From: Ferranicluibacter quercicola
GTDB lineage: Bacteria > Pseudomonadota > Alphaproteobacteria > Rhizobiales > Rhizobiaceae
NCBI RefSeq assembly: GCF_021168455.1
Contig: NZ_JAJOZR010000011.1
Span: forward strand, 141,597 to 205,596
Direction of reading: 5' to 3'
DNA: 64,000 nucleotides
In this document: in pieces, positions 42,134-50,774 of the stretch
Layout: each line of letters opens with the position of its first letter
Position numbering within the stretch: the stretch's first letter is position 1
The notes under the pieces: model-generated
Told to the model about the DNA's origin: nothing
The model's database searches: none
The model's input: only the letters and a program-made list of their open reading frames with translations
Position numbers and translations under genes: made by a program

Positions 42134-43120
42134 CTACCATTTCTGGTGGACGTGCGGCGCGATCAGGCTCTTGTAGATCTCGCGCGCGGCGGCCATCACG
42201 TCGCTCGACAGAGGCGCGAGATCGGCAGCGGCGGCATTGGCGCGAGCCTGTTCCGCATTGCGGGCACCGGGGATGACCACCGTAACGGCGTCGCTCATCA
42301 GGATCCAGCGAAGGGCGAAAGCGGCCATGGTCGCGCCCTGCGGCACCAGCTTGCGCACCTCTTCGACCGCCTGCAACCCGACCTCGAAGGGAACGCCGGC
42401 AAAGGTCTCGCCGACGTCGAAGGCATTGCCGTTTCGGTTGAAATTGCGGTGGTCGTCGCTGGCAAAGCTCGTGTCCGCCGTGATCCTGCCGGACAGGAGG
42501 CCGCTTGCGAGCGGCACGCGGGCGATGACGGCGATGTTCTTGCGCCGGGCTTCCTGGAAGAACAGGTGGTCCGGGCGCTGGCGGAAGAGGTTGTAGATGA
42601 TCTGGATGCTGACGACGCCGGGATAATCGATCGCCTTCAGCGCTTCCTCGACCTTTTCGACCGACACGCCATAGCCGCCGATCTTGCCCGCCGCCTGAAG
42701 CGCGTCGAGGCCTTCGAACACCTCGGGACGATAGAGAACCTCGGTCGGCGGGCAGTGCAGTTGCACGAGATCGAGAATCTCGACGCCGAGATTGGCTAGG
42801 CTGCGGTCGATGAAGCCTTCGAGGTTTGCCTTGGTGTAGCCCTCGGCGACATGCGGGTTCAGCCGACGGCCGGCCTTGGTGGCGACCATCGGCCGCGTGC
42901 CGCCGCGCGTCTTCAGCACGTCGGCGATGATCTTTTCCGAGCGGCCGTCGCCATAGACGTCGGCGGTGTCGATGAAGGTGATGCCGGCATCCAGCGCCGC
43001 ATTGAGGGCCGCACGACCATCGGCCTCGCTGACGTCGCCCCAGGAACCGCCGATCTGCCAGGCGCCGAAGCCGACATTGGACACGGTGAACGGCAGTCTG
43101 CCGAAGGAATGGTTCTTCAT
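42134..43120 (-). CDS. Aldo/keto reductase
   Basis: The 328-residue AKR barrel has the tetrad D51 (DTADVYG), Y56, K82 (ATKAGRR) and H122 (QLHCPP), and the NADPH end VIPGARNAEQARANAAA. It begins MKNHSFGRLPFTVSNVGFGA, as in the AKR groups acting on sugars or small aldehydes. AAGGGAG lies 6 nt before the ATG at 43120. It is downstream of the xylose-type ABC genes on the same strand, but a terminator at 43357 and a 286-bp gap separate them, so it is probably a separate unit. The substrate is unknown. Confidence 0.87.
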   Translation of the reverse strand: MKNHSFGRLPFTVSNVGFGAWQIGGSWGDVSEADGRAALNAALDAGITFIDTADVYGDGRSEKIIADVLKTRGGTRPMVATKAGRRLNPHVAEGYTKANLEGFIDRSLANLGVEILDLVQLHCPPTEVLYRPEVFEGLDALQAAGKIGGYGVSVEKVEEALKAIDYPGVVSIQIIYNLFRQRPDHLFFQEARRKNIAVIARVPLASGLLSGRITADTSFASDDHRNFNRNGNAFDVGETFAGVPFEVGLQAVEEVRKLVPQGATMAAFALRWILMSDAVTVVIPGARNAEQARANAAAADLAPLSSDVMAAAREIYKSLIAPHVHQKW

Positions 43121-43356
43121 GATGATCTCCCTTGAGGATGTCCGGTGAACGGGCGTCCTCCGAAATCCTCTATTCTCTTGTTCTGTTGCACTGTCCGGCG
43201 CCGAAGCGATGTCGCTTCGGCTGGAAATGCCGACGTCGAATTCCCCTGAGCGACCCGAATTGCGGCCCCTCCGAGTGCCTTCCGGTCGAAGGCTATGGCC
43301 GAACGACATGGTCCTGGCAAGCAAAGCCATGCTCGCGGCGGAGGTTCCCGAGACAA

Positions 43357-43383
43357 AGCCGGGCATTGCTGAAATGCCCGGCT
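43357..43383 (-). terminator. Terminator of the xylFHG operon
   Basis: AGCCGGGCATT and AATGCCCGGCT form an 11-bp stem around gctga. Read on the minus strand it is followed by TTTGTC. It lies 24 bp after the ATPase gene stop. Confidence 0.8.
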
Positions 43384-43406
43384 CGATGACGCGTGATAAG
43401 GGGCTG

Positions 43407-44234
43407 TCAGGCCGTCTGCATGGCACCGGGGCCGGCAATGGCTTTCGGCGGCACCTTGCCGAGGATGATCATGCCGAGCACTTCGTCCTTGGTGACGTCC
43501 TCAGTGCGGGCGTGGCCGACGACCTGCCCGTTCTTCATGACGGAGACCCGATCGGCAAGATCGAAGACGTCGTGAATGTCGTGGCTGATGAGGAAGATGC
43601 CGATTCCCTCGCGCTTGAGCTGGCGGATGAGGTCGCCGACCTGCGCCGTTTCCTGCGGGCCGAGCGCGGCGGTCGGCTCGTCCATGATGAGGATGCGGGC
43701 GTCGAACAGGATCGCGCGGGCGATCGCCACGGATTGCCGCTGTCCGCCCGAGAGCGCCTTCACCGGCTCCTTGAAACGGCGGAAGTTCGGGTTGAGCCGG
43801 CCCATCACTTCGCGGGCCTTGGCTTCCATCGCCACGTCGTCCAGCGTTCCCCACGGGGTGCGCAGTTCGCGCCCGAGATAGAGGTTTGCGGCCGCATCCA
43901 CATTGTCGGCGACGGCGAGCGTCTGGTAAATCGTCTCGATGCCGTATTTCTTGGCGTCGCGCGGATTGCCGATCTCGGCCGGCTCGCCATTGATCAGGAT
44001 CTCGCCGGCATCGCGCTTGTAAGCGCCCGAGAGGATCTTGATCAGCGTCGACTTGCCGGCGCCGTTATGGCCGAGAAGCGCCACAACCTCGCCGGGGTAG
44101 AGATCGATCGAGGCATTGTCGACGGCGTGGATGCCGCCGAACGAGATCGAGACGTTCTTCATCTCGACGAGCGGCGTGCCGGACGCGGTGATCGCGGCTG
44201 TCGAAGGGGTGCCCTGGGGTGTTGTCGGGGTCAT
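43407..44234 (-). CDS. xylG: Sugar ABC transporter ATPase, XylG-like, single domain
   Basis: The 275-residue protein has one nucleotide-binding domain: Walker A LLGHNGAGKST, signature KALSGGQRQSVAI, Walker B ILIMDEPTAAL and the switch histidine in FLISHDIHD. E. coli XylG is about twice as long with two domains; rhizobial FrcA/XylG proteins are commonly half-size and work as homodimers. AAGGAGG precedes the ATG. It is the last gene of the xylF-xylH-xylG operon and powers pentose uptake. Confidence 0.9.
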   Translation of the reverse strand: MTPTTPQGTPSTAAITASGTPLVEMKNVSISFGGIHAVDNASIDLYPGEVVALLGHNGAGKSTLIKILSGAYKRDAGEILINGEPAEIGNPRDAKKYGIETIYQTLAVADNVDAAANLYLGRELRTPWGTLDDVAMEAKAREVMGRLNPNFRRFKEPVKALSGGQRQSVAIARAILFDARILIMDEPTAALGPQETAQVGDLIRQLKREGIGIFLISHDIHDVFDLADRVSVMKNGQVVGHARTEDVTKDEVLGMIILGKVPPKAIAGPGAMQTA

Positions 44235-44245
44235 GATCGGCCTCC

Positions 44246-45559
44246 TTACTTGGCGCGCGCGCGATAGACGGTGTCGAGCCAGACGGCGACGACCAGCACG
44301 AAGCCGACGACGATGCGCTGGAGCGGGCTGTCGATGCCGAGAAGCACCATGCCCGACTGCAGGGACTGCATGACGAAAGCCCCGAGCATCGCGCCGGCGA
44401 TGGTGCCGACGCCGCCGGCCAGCGACGTCCCGCCGATGACGGCGGCGGCGATCGTGTAGAGCTCGTCGAGCTCGCCCTGCGCATTGGTGGCGGCGTTGAG
44501 GCGGGCGGTGGAGATGGCCGCGGCGATGGCGCAGAGAATACCCATCAGCGCGAAGATACGCACCGTCACCCAGCGGGTCTTGATGCCGGCGAGCTCCGCC
44601 GCCTCCTGGTTTCCGCCGATGGCGAAGACGTAGCGGCCGAAGCGCAGGCGGGTGGAGATGAAGGTCATCACGATGCCGACGGCGATGGCGATGAGGACGG
44701 GAACGGCGATGCCATGGGCGATCTTCAGCCCGCCTTCCGGAACGGGAATGGCGTTCGCCTCGGCATAGCGCATGGCGATGTTGACCGGCCAGTAGTAGCT
44801 GTTGGCGACGAGCACGGCCCCGATGACGACCGCGCAGGAGAGGGTGGCCAGCACATATTCCGCCCAGACCGGCCGGCGCGGAAAGCCGAAGCGCTTGCGC
44901 TGCCTGCGGGCGTTGAGAATGGCGCCGACGATGGCGAGGCAGGCGATGAGCCCGACAATCCAGCTGGCGGTGGCGCCGATGGAGCCCTCCGTGCCGCCGC
45001 CCATCAGGCGGAAGGTCGCGTTCATCGGGGCGACCGTTTGCCCCGATGTGACGAACCATGTGGCACCGCGCCAGACGAGCAGGCCGCCAAGCGTGACGAT
45101 GAAGGAGGGTACGCCGAGAAAGGCGATGATGACGCCGTGGAGCGCGCCGATGAGGCCGCCGACGACCACGCCGCAGGCAAGCGTGACGATCCAGATGAGC
45201 GCGCTGTCGAGGCCGAGATATTGCGGCAGGATCTGCGCCTGCAGGATGCCCATCACCATCCCGCAGAAGCCGAGCACGGAGCCGACAGAGAGATCGATGT
45301 TGCGCGTGACGATGATCAGCACCATGCCGGTCGCCATGACCGCGACGGACGAGGTCTGCACGGTGAGGTTCCAGAGGTTGCGCGGGGTCAGGAACAGGCC
45401 GCCCGTCAGCATGTGGAAGCCGATCCAGATGACCAGCAGCGCGCCGATCATGCCGAGCAGGCGCGTGTCGATCTCCGTGGCGCGAAAGAAGCCGCGAACC
45501 GGATTTTCGGTCGTCGTTCGTGCCGGGTTGAATTGTATGGTGTTGGTGGTTTCGGCCAT
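44246..45559 (-). CDS. xylH: Sugar ABC transporter permease, XylH-like
   Basis: The 437-residue permease has about 10-14 hydrophobic segments and the CUT2 family marks: VLIIVTRNIDLSVGSVLGF, GALHGVIIAFLGVPSFIVTL and GGTSLAGGVGTIAGAMLGAF. The long insertion around residues 200-270 is characteristic of XylH. It stands between xylF and xylG with gaps of 146 and 11 bp. It forms the channel for D-xylose or a similar pentose. Confidence 0.93.
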   Translation of the reverse strand: MAETTNTIQFNPARTTTENPVRGFFRATEIDTRLLGMIGALLVIWIGFHMLTGGLFLTPRNLWNLTVQTSSVAVMATGMVLIIVTRNIDLSVGSVLGFCGMVMGILQAQILPQYLGLDSALIWIVTLACGVVVGGLIGALHGVIIAFLGVPSFIVTLGGLLVWRGATWFVTSGQTVAPMNATFRLMGGGTEGSIGATASWIVGLIACLAIVGAILNARRQRKRFGFPRRPVWAEYVLATLSCAVVIGAVLVANSYYWPVNIAMRYAEANAIPVPEGGLKIAHGIAVPVLIAIAVGIVMTFISTRLRFGRYVFAIGGNQEAAELAGIKTRWVTVRIFALMGILCAIAAAISTARLNAATNAQGELDELYTIAAAVIGGTSLAGGVGTIAGAMLGAFVMQSLQSGMVLLGIDSPLQRIVVGFVLVVAVWLDTVYRARAK

Positions 45560-45705
45560 GGCCTCGTCGTTCTCCCTCCTGGACCGGGCAGGTGTGCCGC
45601 ATCTGCGCGACCGTGCCCCCGCCTGCGCAGATCCTTGCTTTGCGAGATCGGGGCGGACGCGGCATGCCGATGCCCCGTCCGCCCCGTTTCACGTCCGATG
45701 GACGA

Positions 45706-46746
45706 TCAGTTGCAGGCGGCGACCGCGCCGGCCTTCACGCCCTGGCAGGCTTCTTCCTTGCTGATCCACTTGGCGTCGATCACGGCATTCAGATTGTCCT
45801 TGGTGATCGGCATGGGGGAGAGGAAGACCGACTTCATGGCCACCTTCTTCGGGCCGCCTTCGAAGGTCTGGACGTCGGCAATGGCGTCCATCTTCTTGCC
45901 GTTGGCCAGCTCGACTGCGATTTCCGCGGCGCGCTTGCCAAGAACGCGGCTGTCCTTCCAGACGGACACGGTCTGGGTGCCGAGCGCCACGCGGTTGAGC
46001 GCCGCCTTGTCGGCATCCTGGCCGGAGACGGGCACCGAACCTGCCAGCCCCTGCGCGTCGAGCGCCGCGATCGCGCCGCCGGCGGTGCCGTCATTGGAGG
46101 CGACCACGGCATCGACCTTGTTGTCGGCGGCGGTCAGGAACTGCTCCATGTTCTTCTGGGCCAGCTCCGGCTTCCAGCCATCGGTATAGGCTTCGCCGAC
46201 ATTCTTGATCTTGCCGGCATCCATCGCGGCCTTCAGCACTTCGACCTGGCCGGAGAAGAGGAAATCGGCGTTCGGATCGGACGAGGACCCCTTGATGAAG
46301 ACGTAGTTGCCTTCGGGCTTCGCCTTCAGCACTTCCCGGGCCTGCATGCGGCCGACTTCCTTGTTGTCGAAGGTGATATAGAAGGCGGCGGGGTTTTCGA
46401 TCAGGCGATCGTAGCCGACGACCGGAATGCCTTCGGCGGCAGCCTTCTCGATGGCCGGGCCGATGGCGTCGCTGTCCTGCGCCAGCACGATCAGCGCGTT
46501 GGCGCCCTGCGAGATCAGCGACTCCACATCCGTCAGCTGCTTGGCGGCGGAGGACTGGGCGTCGGCGGAGATGTACTTGTCGCCGGATGCTTCGAGTGCC
46601 GCCTTGATGGCAGCCTCGTCGGTCTTCCAGCGCTCTTCCTGGAAGTTCGACCAGGATACGCCGACGACGAGGTCCTTGGCCTGCACGGCGGAGTGCAGGG
46701 ATACGATGACGGCAACGCCGGCCATGAGTTTCAGAACGGATTTCAT
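45706..46746 (-). CDS. xylF: D-xylose ABC transporter substrate-binding protein
   Basis: The 346-residue protein has a signal peptide (MKSVLKLMAGVAVIVSLHSA, cleavage near VQA-KD) and the periplasmic-binding type I fold. It has the xylose-protein features VGVSWSNFQEERWKTDEAAI, LAQDSDAIGPAIEKA, VGYDRLIENPAAFYITFDNK and VVASNDGTAGGAI. These match well-known rhizobial XylF proteins. GGGAGG is 5 nt before the ATG at 46746. It heads the operon under the palindromic operator at 46840. Confidence 0.95.
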   Translation of the reverse strand: MKSVLKLMAGVAVIVSLHSAVQAKDLVVGVSWSNFQEERWKTDEAAIKAALEASGDKYISADAQSSAAKQLTDVESLISQGANALIVLAQDSDAIGPAIEKAAAEGIPVVGYDRLIENPAAFYITFDNKEVGRMQAREVLKAKPEGNYVFIKGSSSDPNADFLFSGQVEVLKAAMDAGKIKNVGEAYTDGWKPELAQKNMEQFLTAADNKVDAVVASNDGTAGGAIAALDAQGLAGSVPVSGQDADKAALNRVALGTQTVSVWKDSRVLGKRAAEIAVELANGKKMDAIADVQTFEGGPKKVAMKSVFLSPMPITKDNLNAVIDAKWISKEEACQGVKAGAVAACN

Positions 46747-46839
46747 CAAAACCTCCCAAACGCGGCTGACCGTTCGCGCGAACCTCCCGCACGACCCCCG
46801 CCCAGCCCGAAAACCTGCCGAACCCTCCTCCTGAGAGTT

Positions 46840-46889
46840 TTTTCTCGACAGTCGAGAAAATAGATGTCAGAGATTTTCAGGGCTGTCAA
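46840..46889. promoter_or_regulatory. xylF promoter and perfect 21-bp XylR palindrome
   Basis: TTTTCTCGAC and GTCGAGAAAA flank a central A (46840-46860). On the minus strand TTGACA (plus 46884-46889) is the likely -35 of xylF, which puts the palindrome over the -10 and transcript start. ROK repressors bind such sites and release on sugar. The site is also 94 bp before the xylR ATG, so autoregulation is possible. Confidence 0.8.
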
Positions 46890-46953
46890 CACGGTCATTT
46901 CTGGGGTTTTTGCGGCGATTTCGCCGTTTCGGGCAGGAAAGGTCAGGCTGCAC

Positions 46954-48183
46954 ATGCTCATCAAGTCCGGCTCCGAGCAGATGCGCCAGCACAACGTCCT
47001 GCTCGTTCTCTCGAGTCTGCGGCGCCATGGTCCGCAGTCGCACACCGACCTTGCGACGCGCACCGGACTGTCCTCGGCGACCGTCTCCGCCATCACCAAT
47101 GAGCTGGAAAAGGCAGGCGTTCTCGAGCGCAGCGAGCAACAGCCGGGGGCAGGGCGCGGGCGGCCGCGGGTGCTCTTTTCGCAAGCGCGCGATTGCGGCT
47201 ATCTGATCACCGCCCAGATCTCGTCGGATGCCGTGCAATATTCGCTGGTCGATTATGCCGGCCGCCTGATCGACCGGTTCGACGAGGCGCGGTGGCACGA
47301 TGCCCAGAGCGCGGCCCGCTTCGCGCCGCAGTTTCGCGAGGCGCTGGGGCGGCTCGCGGAGCGTTCGCGGCTTCAGCGCGAGACCGTCTTGGCCATCTCG
47401 ATCAGCAGCAAGGGAACGGTCGATGCCGACGGGCATCGCCTGCTCTGGTCACCCTTGCTGGGCGGGCAGGAGATCGACTTTGCCGCTCTGCTGGCGCCGG
47501 AGTGGCGCGCCGTGGTGACGCTCAGCAACGAGACACTGCTGGTGGCGCAGGCGCTCGGGATCGCGGCGGAACCGTCCGCCGAACACCATGCCCTCGCGGT
47601 CGTCTCGCTCGGTCACAGCATCGGCCTCGGCATCGCCCGCCTGGGGCGATACGACGAGGTGGAGGCGAGCGCACCCAATTTCGGGCACATGCTGCACGCG
47701 CCGGGCGGCGGGCTCTGCCGCTGCGGCGGGCAGGGGTGCATCGAGGCGACGGCCGGGTTTTACGGCATCCTGCGCACGGCCTTTCAGGTGCCGGCGGATA
47801 CGATCCCGGCGAAGTTCGTGCCGCTGCCGGAGATGGACAAGATCGCGCAGACGGCGCGCAGTGGAAACCGGATGGCGGGCTATGCCTTCCGTCAGGCGGG
47901 GCTGGCGCTCGGCAATGGCCTGTCGCGGCTGATGAGTTTCCACGGTCGCCTGCCGGTCGTCTTCACCGGGCCGGGAACGCGCTATTTCGACCTGCTCGCG
48001 CCGGGCATTGACGAGGGGCTTTCTGCCTCGCACGAGGTGCGGCTGAAGGGGCGGCCGGAGATCACGGTCCATCCCGACGAGCAGCGGCTCGTCTTCGAGG
48101 GGCATCTCGACCGCGCACTGACGGGTATGGATCAGGCCATCGCGGAAGCCCGCCTCTCGCCCTCCGAGAAACGGTCCGCCTGA
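46954..48183 (+). CDS. xylR: ROK-family xylose repressor
   Basis: The 409-residue protein has an N-terminal winged helix (MRQHNVLLVLSSLRRHGPQS, then LATRTGLSSATVSAITNELE) and a C-terminal ROK sugar-binding domain. The ROK zinc motif is seen in GGGLCRCGGQGCIEA. XylR releases DNA when D-xylose binds. I start at the ATG at 46954, where the DNA-binding domain begins; the frame is open 30 codons further but would run into the operator region. It is divergent from xylF over the palindrome. It converges on the Na/Pi gene with 6 bp between stops. Confidence 0.9.
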   Translation: MLIKSGSEQMRQHNVLLVLSSLRRHGPQSHTDLATRTGLSSATVSAITNELEKAGVLERSEQQPGAGRGRPRVLFSQARDCGYLITAQISSDAVQYSLVDYAGRLIDRFDEARWHDAQSAARFAPQFREALGRLAERSRLQRETVLAISISSKGTVDADGHRLLWSPLLGGQEIDFAALLAPEWRAVVTLSNETLLVAQALGIAAEPSAEHHALAVVSLGHSIGLGIARLGRYDEVEASAPNFGHMLHAPGGGLCRCGGQGCIEATAGFYGILRTAFQVPADTIPAKFVPLPEMDKIAQTARSGNRMAGYAFRQAGLALGNGLSRLMSFHGRLPVVFTGPGTRYFDLLAPGIDEGLSASHEVRLKGRPEITVHPDEQRLVFEGHLDRALTGMDQAIAEARLSPSEKRSA

Positions 48184-48189
48184 CGTGGT

Positions 48190-49836
48190 TCACACGCCGA
48201 GCGTCTTCAGGCGGCTCTCGCGCAGGAGGCCGCTCGCATCCATGATCGGATGGGCGACGGAGACGATATGGGCGTTGATGCGCTTCAGGTCGCGCAGCAT
48301 GTCGAGATGCAGCGAGCTGGTCTGCAGGCTGTCGGCATGGCCGTCGCGCAGGCGCTGGAAATGCCGTTCGGCCGATTGCTTCTCCAGATTGCGGACCTCG
48401 ACCTTCACCTCCATCAGCTGGCGGGCAAGGTCCATGTCGCGGGTGACGAAGATCGTCTGGGCGATGCGCAAATTGTCGATCGTCATGTCGAACAGGGTCT
48501 GCAGTTCCTGAAAGCCGGCATCGGAGAATTTGAGCCCGAGCGTGATCTTCTTCGTCACCTGGTCGAGCAGCCCTTTCTCGATGATGTCGCCGACATGCTC
48601 GAGGTTGATGGCGTAGTCGACGATGACGATGGAGCGCCGTCCGTTCTCGTCGTCCAGACCCTTCCGGCCGAGCTTCGAGAGATAGATCTTCACCTCCTGC
48701 TGCAGGCTGTCGACGCTGTGCTCCAGCGCAGGGATCTGGCGCAGCGGCGCCATGTCGTTGGTGCGGAAGCTGTCGGAGGCGAGAATCAGCATGCGCTCGA
48801 TGAGGTCGCCGACGCCGAGCACCTCGCGCGTGGCGCTGGTCAGGGCGACGACGGGGGTGGAAAGCTCGTGGTCGTCAAGGAATTTCGGCGCGTTCTCCCG
48901 TTCGGGCTGGTCCGGCACCATGCGCATCATCAGGATCGACAGGCTGCGGGCGAAGGGCCAGGCGGCGATCGCCAGCAGGATGTTGAAGATCAGATGCGCA
49001 TCGACCGGCAGCTTTTCCGGGGGCAGGGGCAGCCGGCCGAGCAGATCCGCGCCGATGCCGGCGAGCGGCAGCGCGACGAGACAGCCGCAGCTGCGCACGA
49101 TCAGATTACCGAGCGTCACCCGGCGCGCCGCCGGTGGCCCGTTGAGCGTGGCGACGAAGGGCGGGATGGCGCCGCCGAGATTGGCGCCGAGTACCAGCAC
49201 GACGATGAGACCGGGCGAAAGAATGCCGGTGGAGGCGAGCGACAGGATCAGAACGACGATCGCAAGGCTGGAGGACGACACGAAGGCGAGCACCGCGCTG
49301 AAGATGAGCGCGACCAGCCAGGCGCCGTCGAGAAGCGCGATGAAGGCGGCGAGCGCCGGCGACACGCGCATCGGCTCGGTGGCAAGGCCAAGCAGGTGCA
49401 GCGAGAGCAGCATGAGGCCGATCCCGATCAGCGCCGTGCCGCCGCCCTGCCGTCCGCTGTGCTTGCCACGATAGAGCACGGTGCCCGAGAGAATCAGCAG
49501 CGGCGAGAGCCATTCGATGCCGGTCGAGACGATCCAGGCGGTCACGGCGGTGCCGATATTGGCGCCGAGAAGCACGATCTGCGCCAGCCGCTGCTTGACC
49601 ATGCGCCGCTCGACGAAGGATGACACCATCAGCGCCGTGGCCGTGGAACTCTGAAGGGCCACGGTCGCCACGAAGCCGGAAAGAAAGGCCCGCCAGCCGC
49701 GCTTCGTGCCCGTCGCCAGGCCTGTGCGCAGCCGGGCACCGAAGGCGCGCGATACCCCGTCCTTGACCAGCGACAGGCCGAAAAGCAGGAGCGCGATGGC
49801 GCCGAACAGGTTGATCATGACGATGGTGGATTGCAT
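48190..49836 (-). CDS. Na+/Pi cotransporter-family protein with PhoU-like C-terminus
   Basis: The 548-residue protein has two NptA repeats in its membrane half. Each contains the QSSTATALMVSSFV or SSSSLAIVVLIL type signature, with GANIGTAVTAWIV and GANLGGAIPPFVA matching the duplicated glycine motifs. The C-terminal 200 residues are helical and PhoU-like (LEHSVDSLQQEVKIYLSKLG and DYAINLEHVGDIIEKGL). Such proteins are linked to phosphate transport or export homeostasis. No pho genes are near. The ribosome site is weak. It is a single gene, and the PhoU part probably senses or limits phosphate flux. Confidence 0.88.
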   Translation of the reverse strand: MQSTIVMINLFGAIALLLFGLSLVKDGVSRAFGARLRTGLATGTKRGWRAFLSGFVATVALQSSTATALMVSSFVERRMVKQRLAQIVLLGANIGTAVTAWIVSTGIEWLSPLLILSGTVLYRGKHSGRQGGGTALIGIGLMLLSLHLLGLATEPMRVSPALAAFIALLDGAWLVALIFSAVLAFVSSSSLAIVVLILSLASTGILSPGLIVVLVLGANLGGAIPPFVATLNGPPAARRVTLGNLIVRSCGCLVALPLAGIGADLLGRLPLPPEKLPVDAHLIFNILLAIAAWPFARSLSILMMRMVPDQPERENAPKFLDDHELSTPVVALTSATREVLGVGDLIERMLILASDSFRTNDMAPLRQIPALEHSVDSLQQEVKIYLSKLGRKGLDDENGRRSIVIVDYAINLEHVGDIIEKGLLDQVTKKITLGLKFSDAGFQELQTLFDMTIDNLRIAQTIFVTRDMDLARQLMEVKVEVRNLEKQSAERHFQRLRDGHADSLQTSSLHLDMLRDLKRINAHIVSVAHPIMDASGLLRESRLKTLGV

Positions 49837-50007
49837 CGGTCTCTATCCCGGCATGTCCGGCAGGTGGGGCTTCGCCTGCAGACATCGGGGAGCATAGGAT
49901 GCGCAGGCAAGCGGGGCAACGATGCTGCCGAACGTAGCGCATGGCATGCGCTCTGCACGGTGCCGCTGCGACGCCGTCCGTCGTTCCCTCTTGTTCACGC
50001 GAGTGCG

Positions 50008-50670
50008 TCAGGAGGCCTGTGCGGGTACCTTCGGCATCAGCGAGGGGCGCATGAGCGACAGCAGATGCTCGATGCGGCCCTCCCGCTCGCGATCCGTCAT
50101 CGGCAGCGGCCGGCGGATCAACGCCGTCACCAGCGATTCGCCGATGATGGCGCCGACGAGGAGGCTTGCAAGGTCCGACGGGCGCTCCGCCCTCAGGCGA
50201 CCGGTCGCGTTGAGCCGGGAGAGGATGGCGGTCAGCTTTTCCTTGCAATAGCGCAGGCCGTTGTCGTGAAAAGCGGCGGCGAGTTCCGGCGCGTGCGCGC
50301 TTTCGGAAATCACCAGCCGGGTGATGTTGATCTGCCGGTCGGAGAGGACGAAGGCCGAGAGCCGCGACAGGATATCGGCGATCACGGCATCGGCCGGCTG
50401 ATTCTCCTCCGGCATGTCCAGCCGGATGCCGTCGCGCATGACCCGGTCGATCAAGGCGACGAACAGATTCTCCTTGGTACCGAAGCTCCGGTACACCGTC
50501 TTCTTCGACATGCCGCAGGCCTTGACCACGTCGTCCATGTGGGTCGAGCGATAGCCTTGCGAGACGAAACAGCGTTCGGCGGCATCGAGGATCTGGTCCC
50601 GGCGGTCGGCTTCGCTGAGTGCGGCGGGACGTCCGGGTTTTTTCTTGATACTGTATCCGCAGATGCTCAT
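50008..50670 (-). CDS. TetR-family repressor of the RND efflux operon
   Basis: The 220-residue protein has a basic start (MSICGYSIKKKPGRPAALSE), then the TetR helix-turn-helix (ILDAAERCFVSQGYRSTHMD and VVKACGMSKKTVYRSFGTKE) and a C-terminal helical ligand domain of the AcrR_C type. AGAGGG precedes the ATG. It is divergent from a two-adaptor RND operon with two palindromic sites in the 104-bp gap, the normal arrangement for a local efflux repressor. The inducer is probably a hydrophobic or toxic compound. Confidence 0.9.
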   Translation of the reverse strand: MSICGYSIKKKPGRPAALSEADRRDQILDAAERCFVSQGYRSTHMDDVVKACGMSKKTVYRSFGTKENLFVALIDRVMRDGIRLDMPEENQPADAVIADILSRLSAFVLSDRQINITRLVISESAHAPELAAAFHDNGLRYCKEKLTAILSRLNATGRLRAERPSDLASLLVGAIIGESLVTALIRRPLPMTDREREGRIEHLLSLMRPSLMPKVPAQAS

Positions 50671-50689
50671 GAGGGCCCTCTTGACTTTC

Positions 50690-50733
50690 GGAAACCGATG
50701 AGTTTTCTATCTTTAGGAAACTGCAGGGTTTCC
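50690..50733. promoter_or_regulatory. Two tandem GGAAAC-N6-GTTTYC operator sites
   Basis: GGAAAC-cgatga-GTTTTC (50690-50707) and GGAAAC-tgcagg-GTTTCC (50716-50733) start 26 bp apart, between divergent tetR and the RND operon. The repetition and symmetry make them strong TetR operator candidates for both directions. Confidence 0.75.
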
Positions 50734-50774
50734 CGTCAAGTCCGAGAGGCCTTTATCCCGGACGGAACGGCAAT

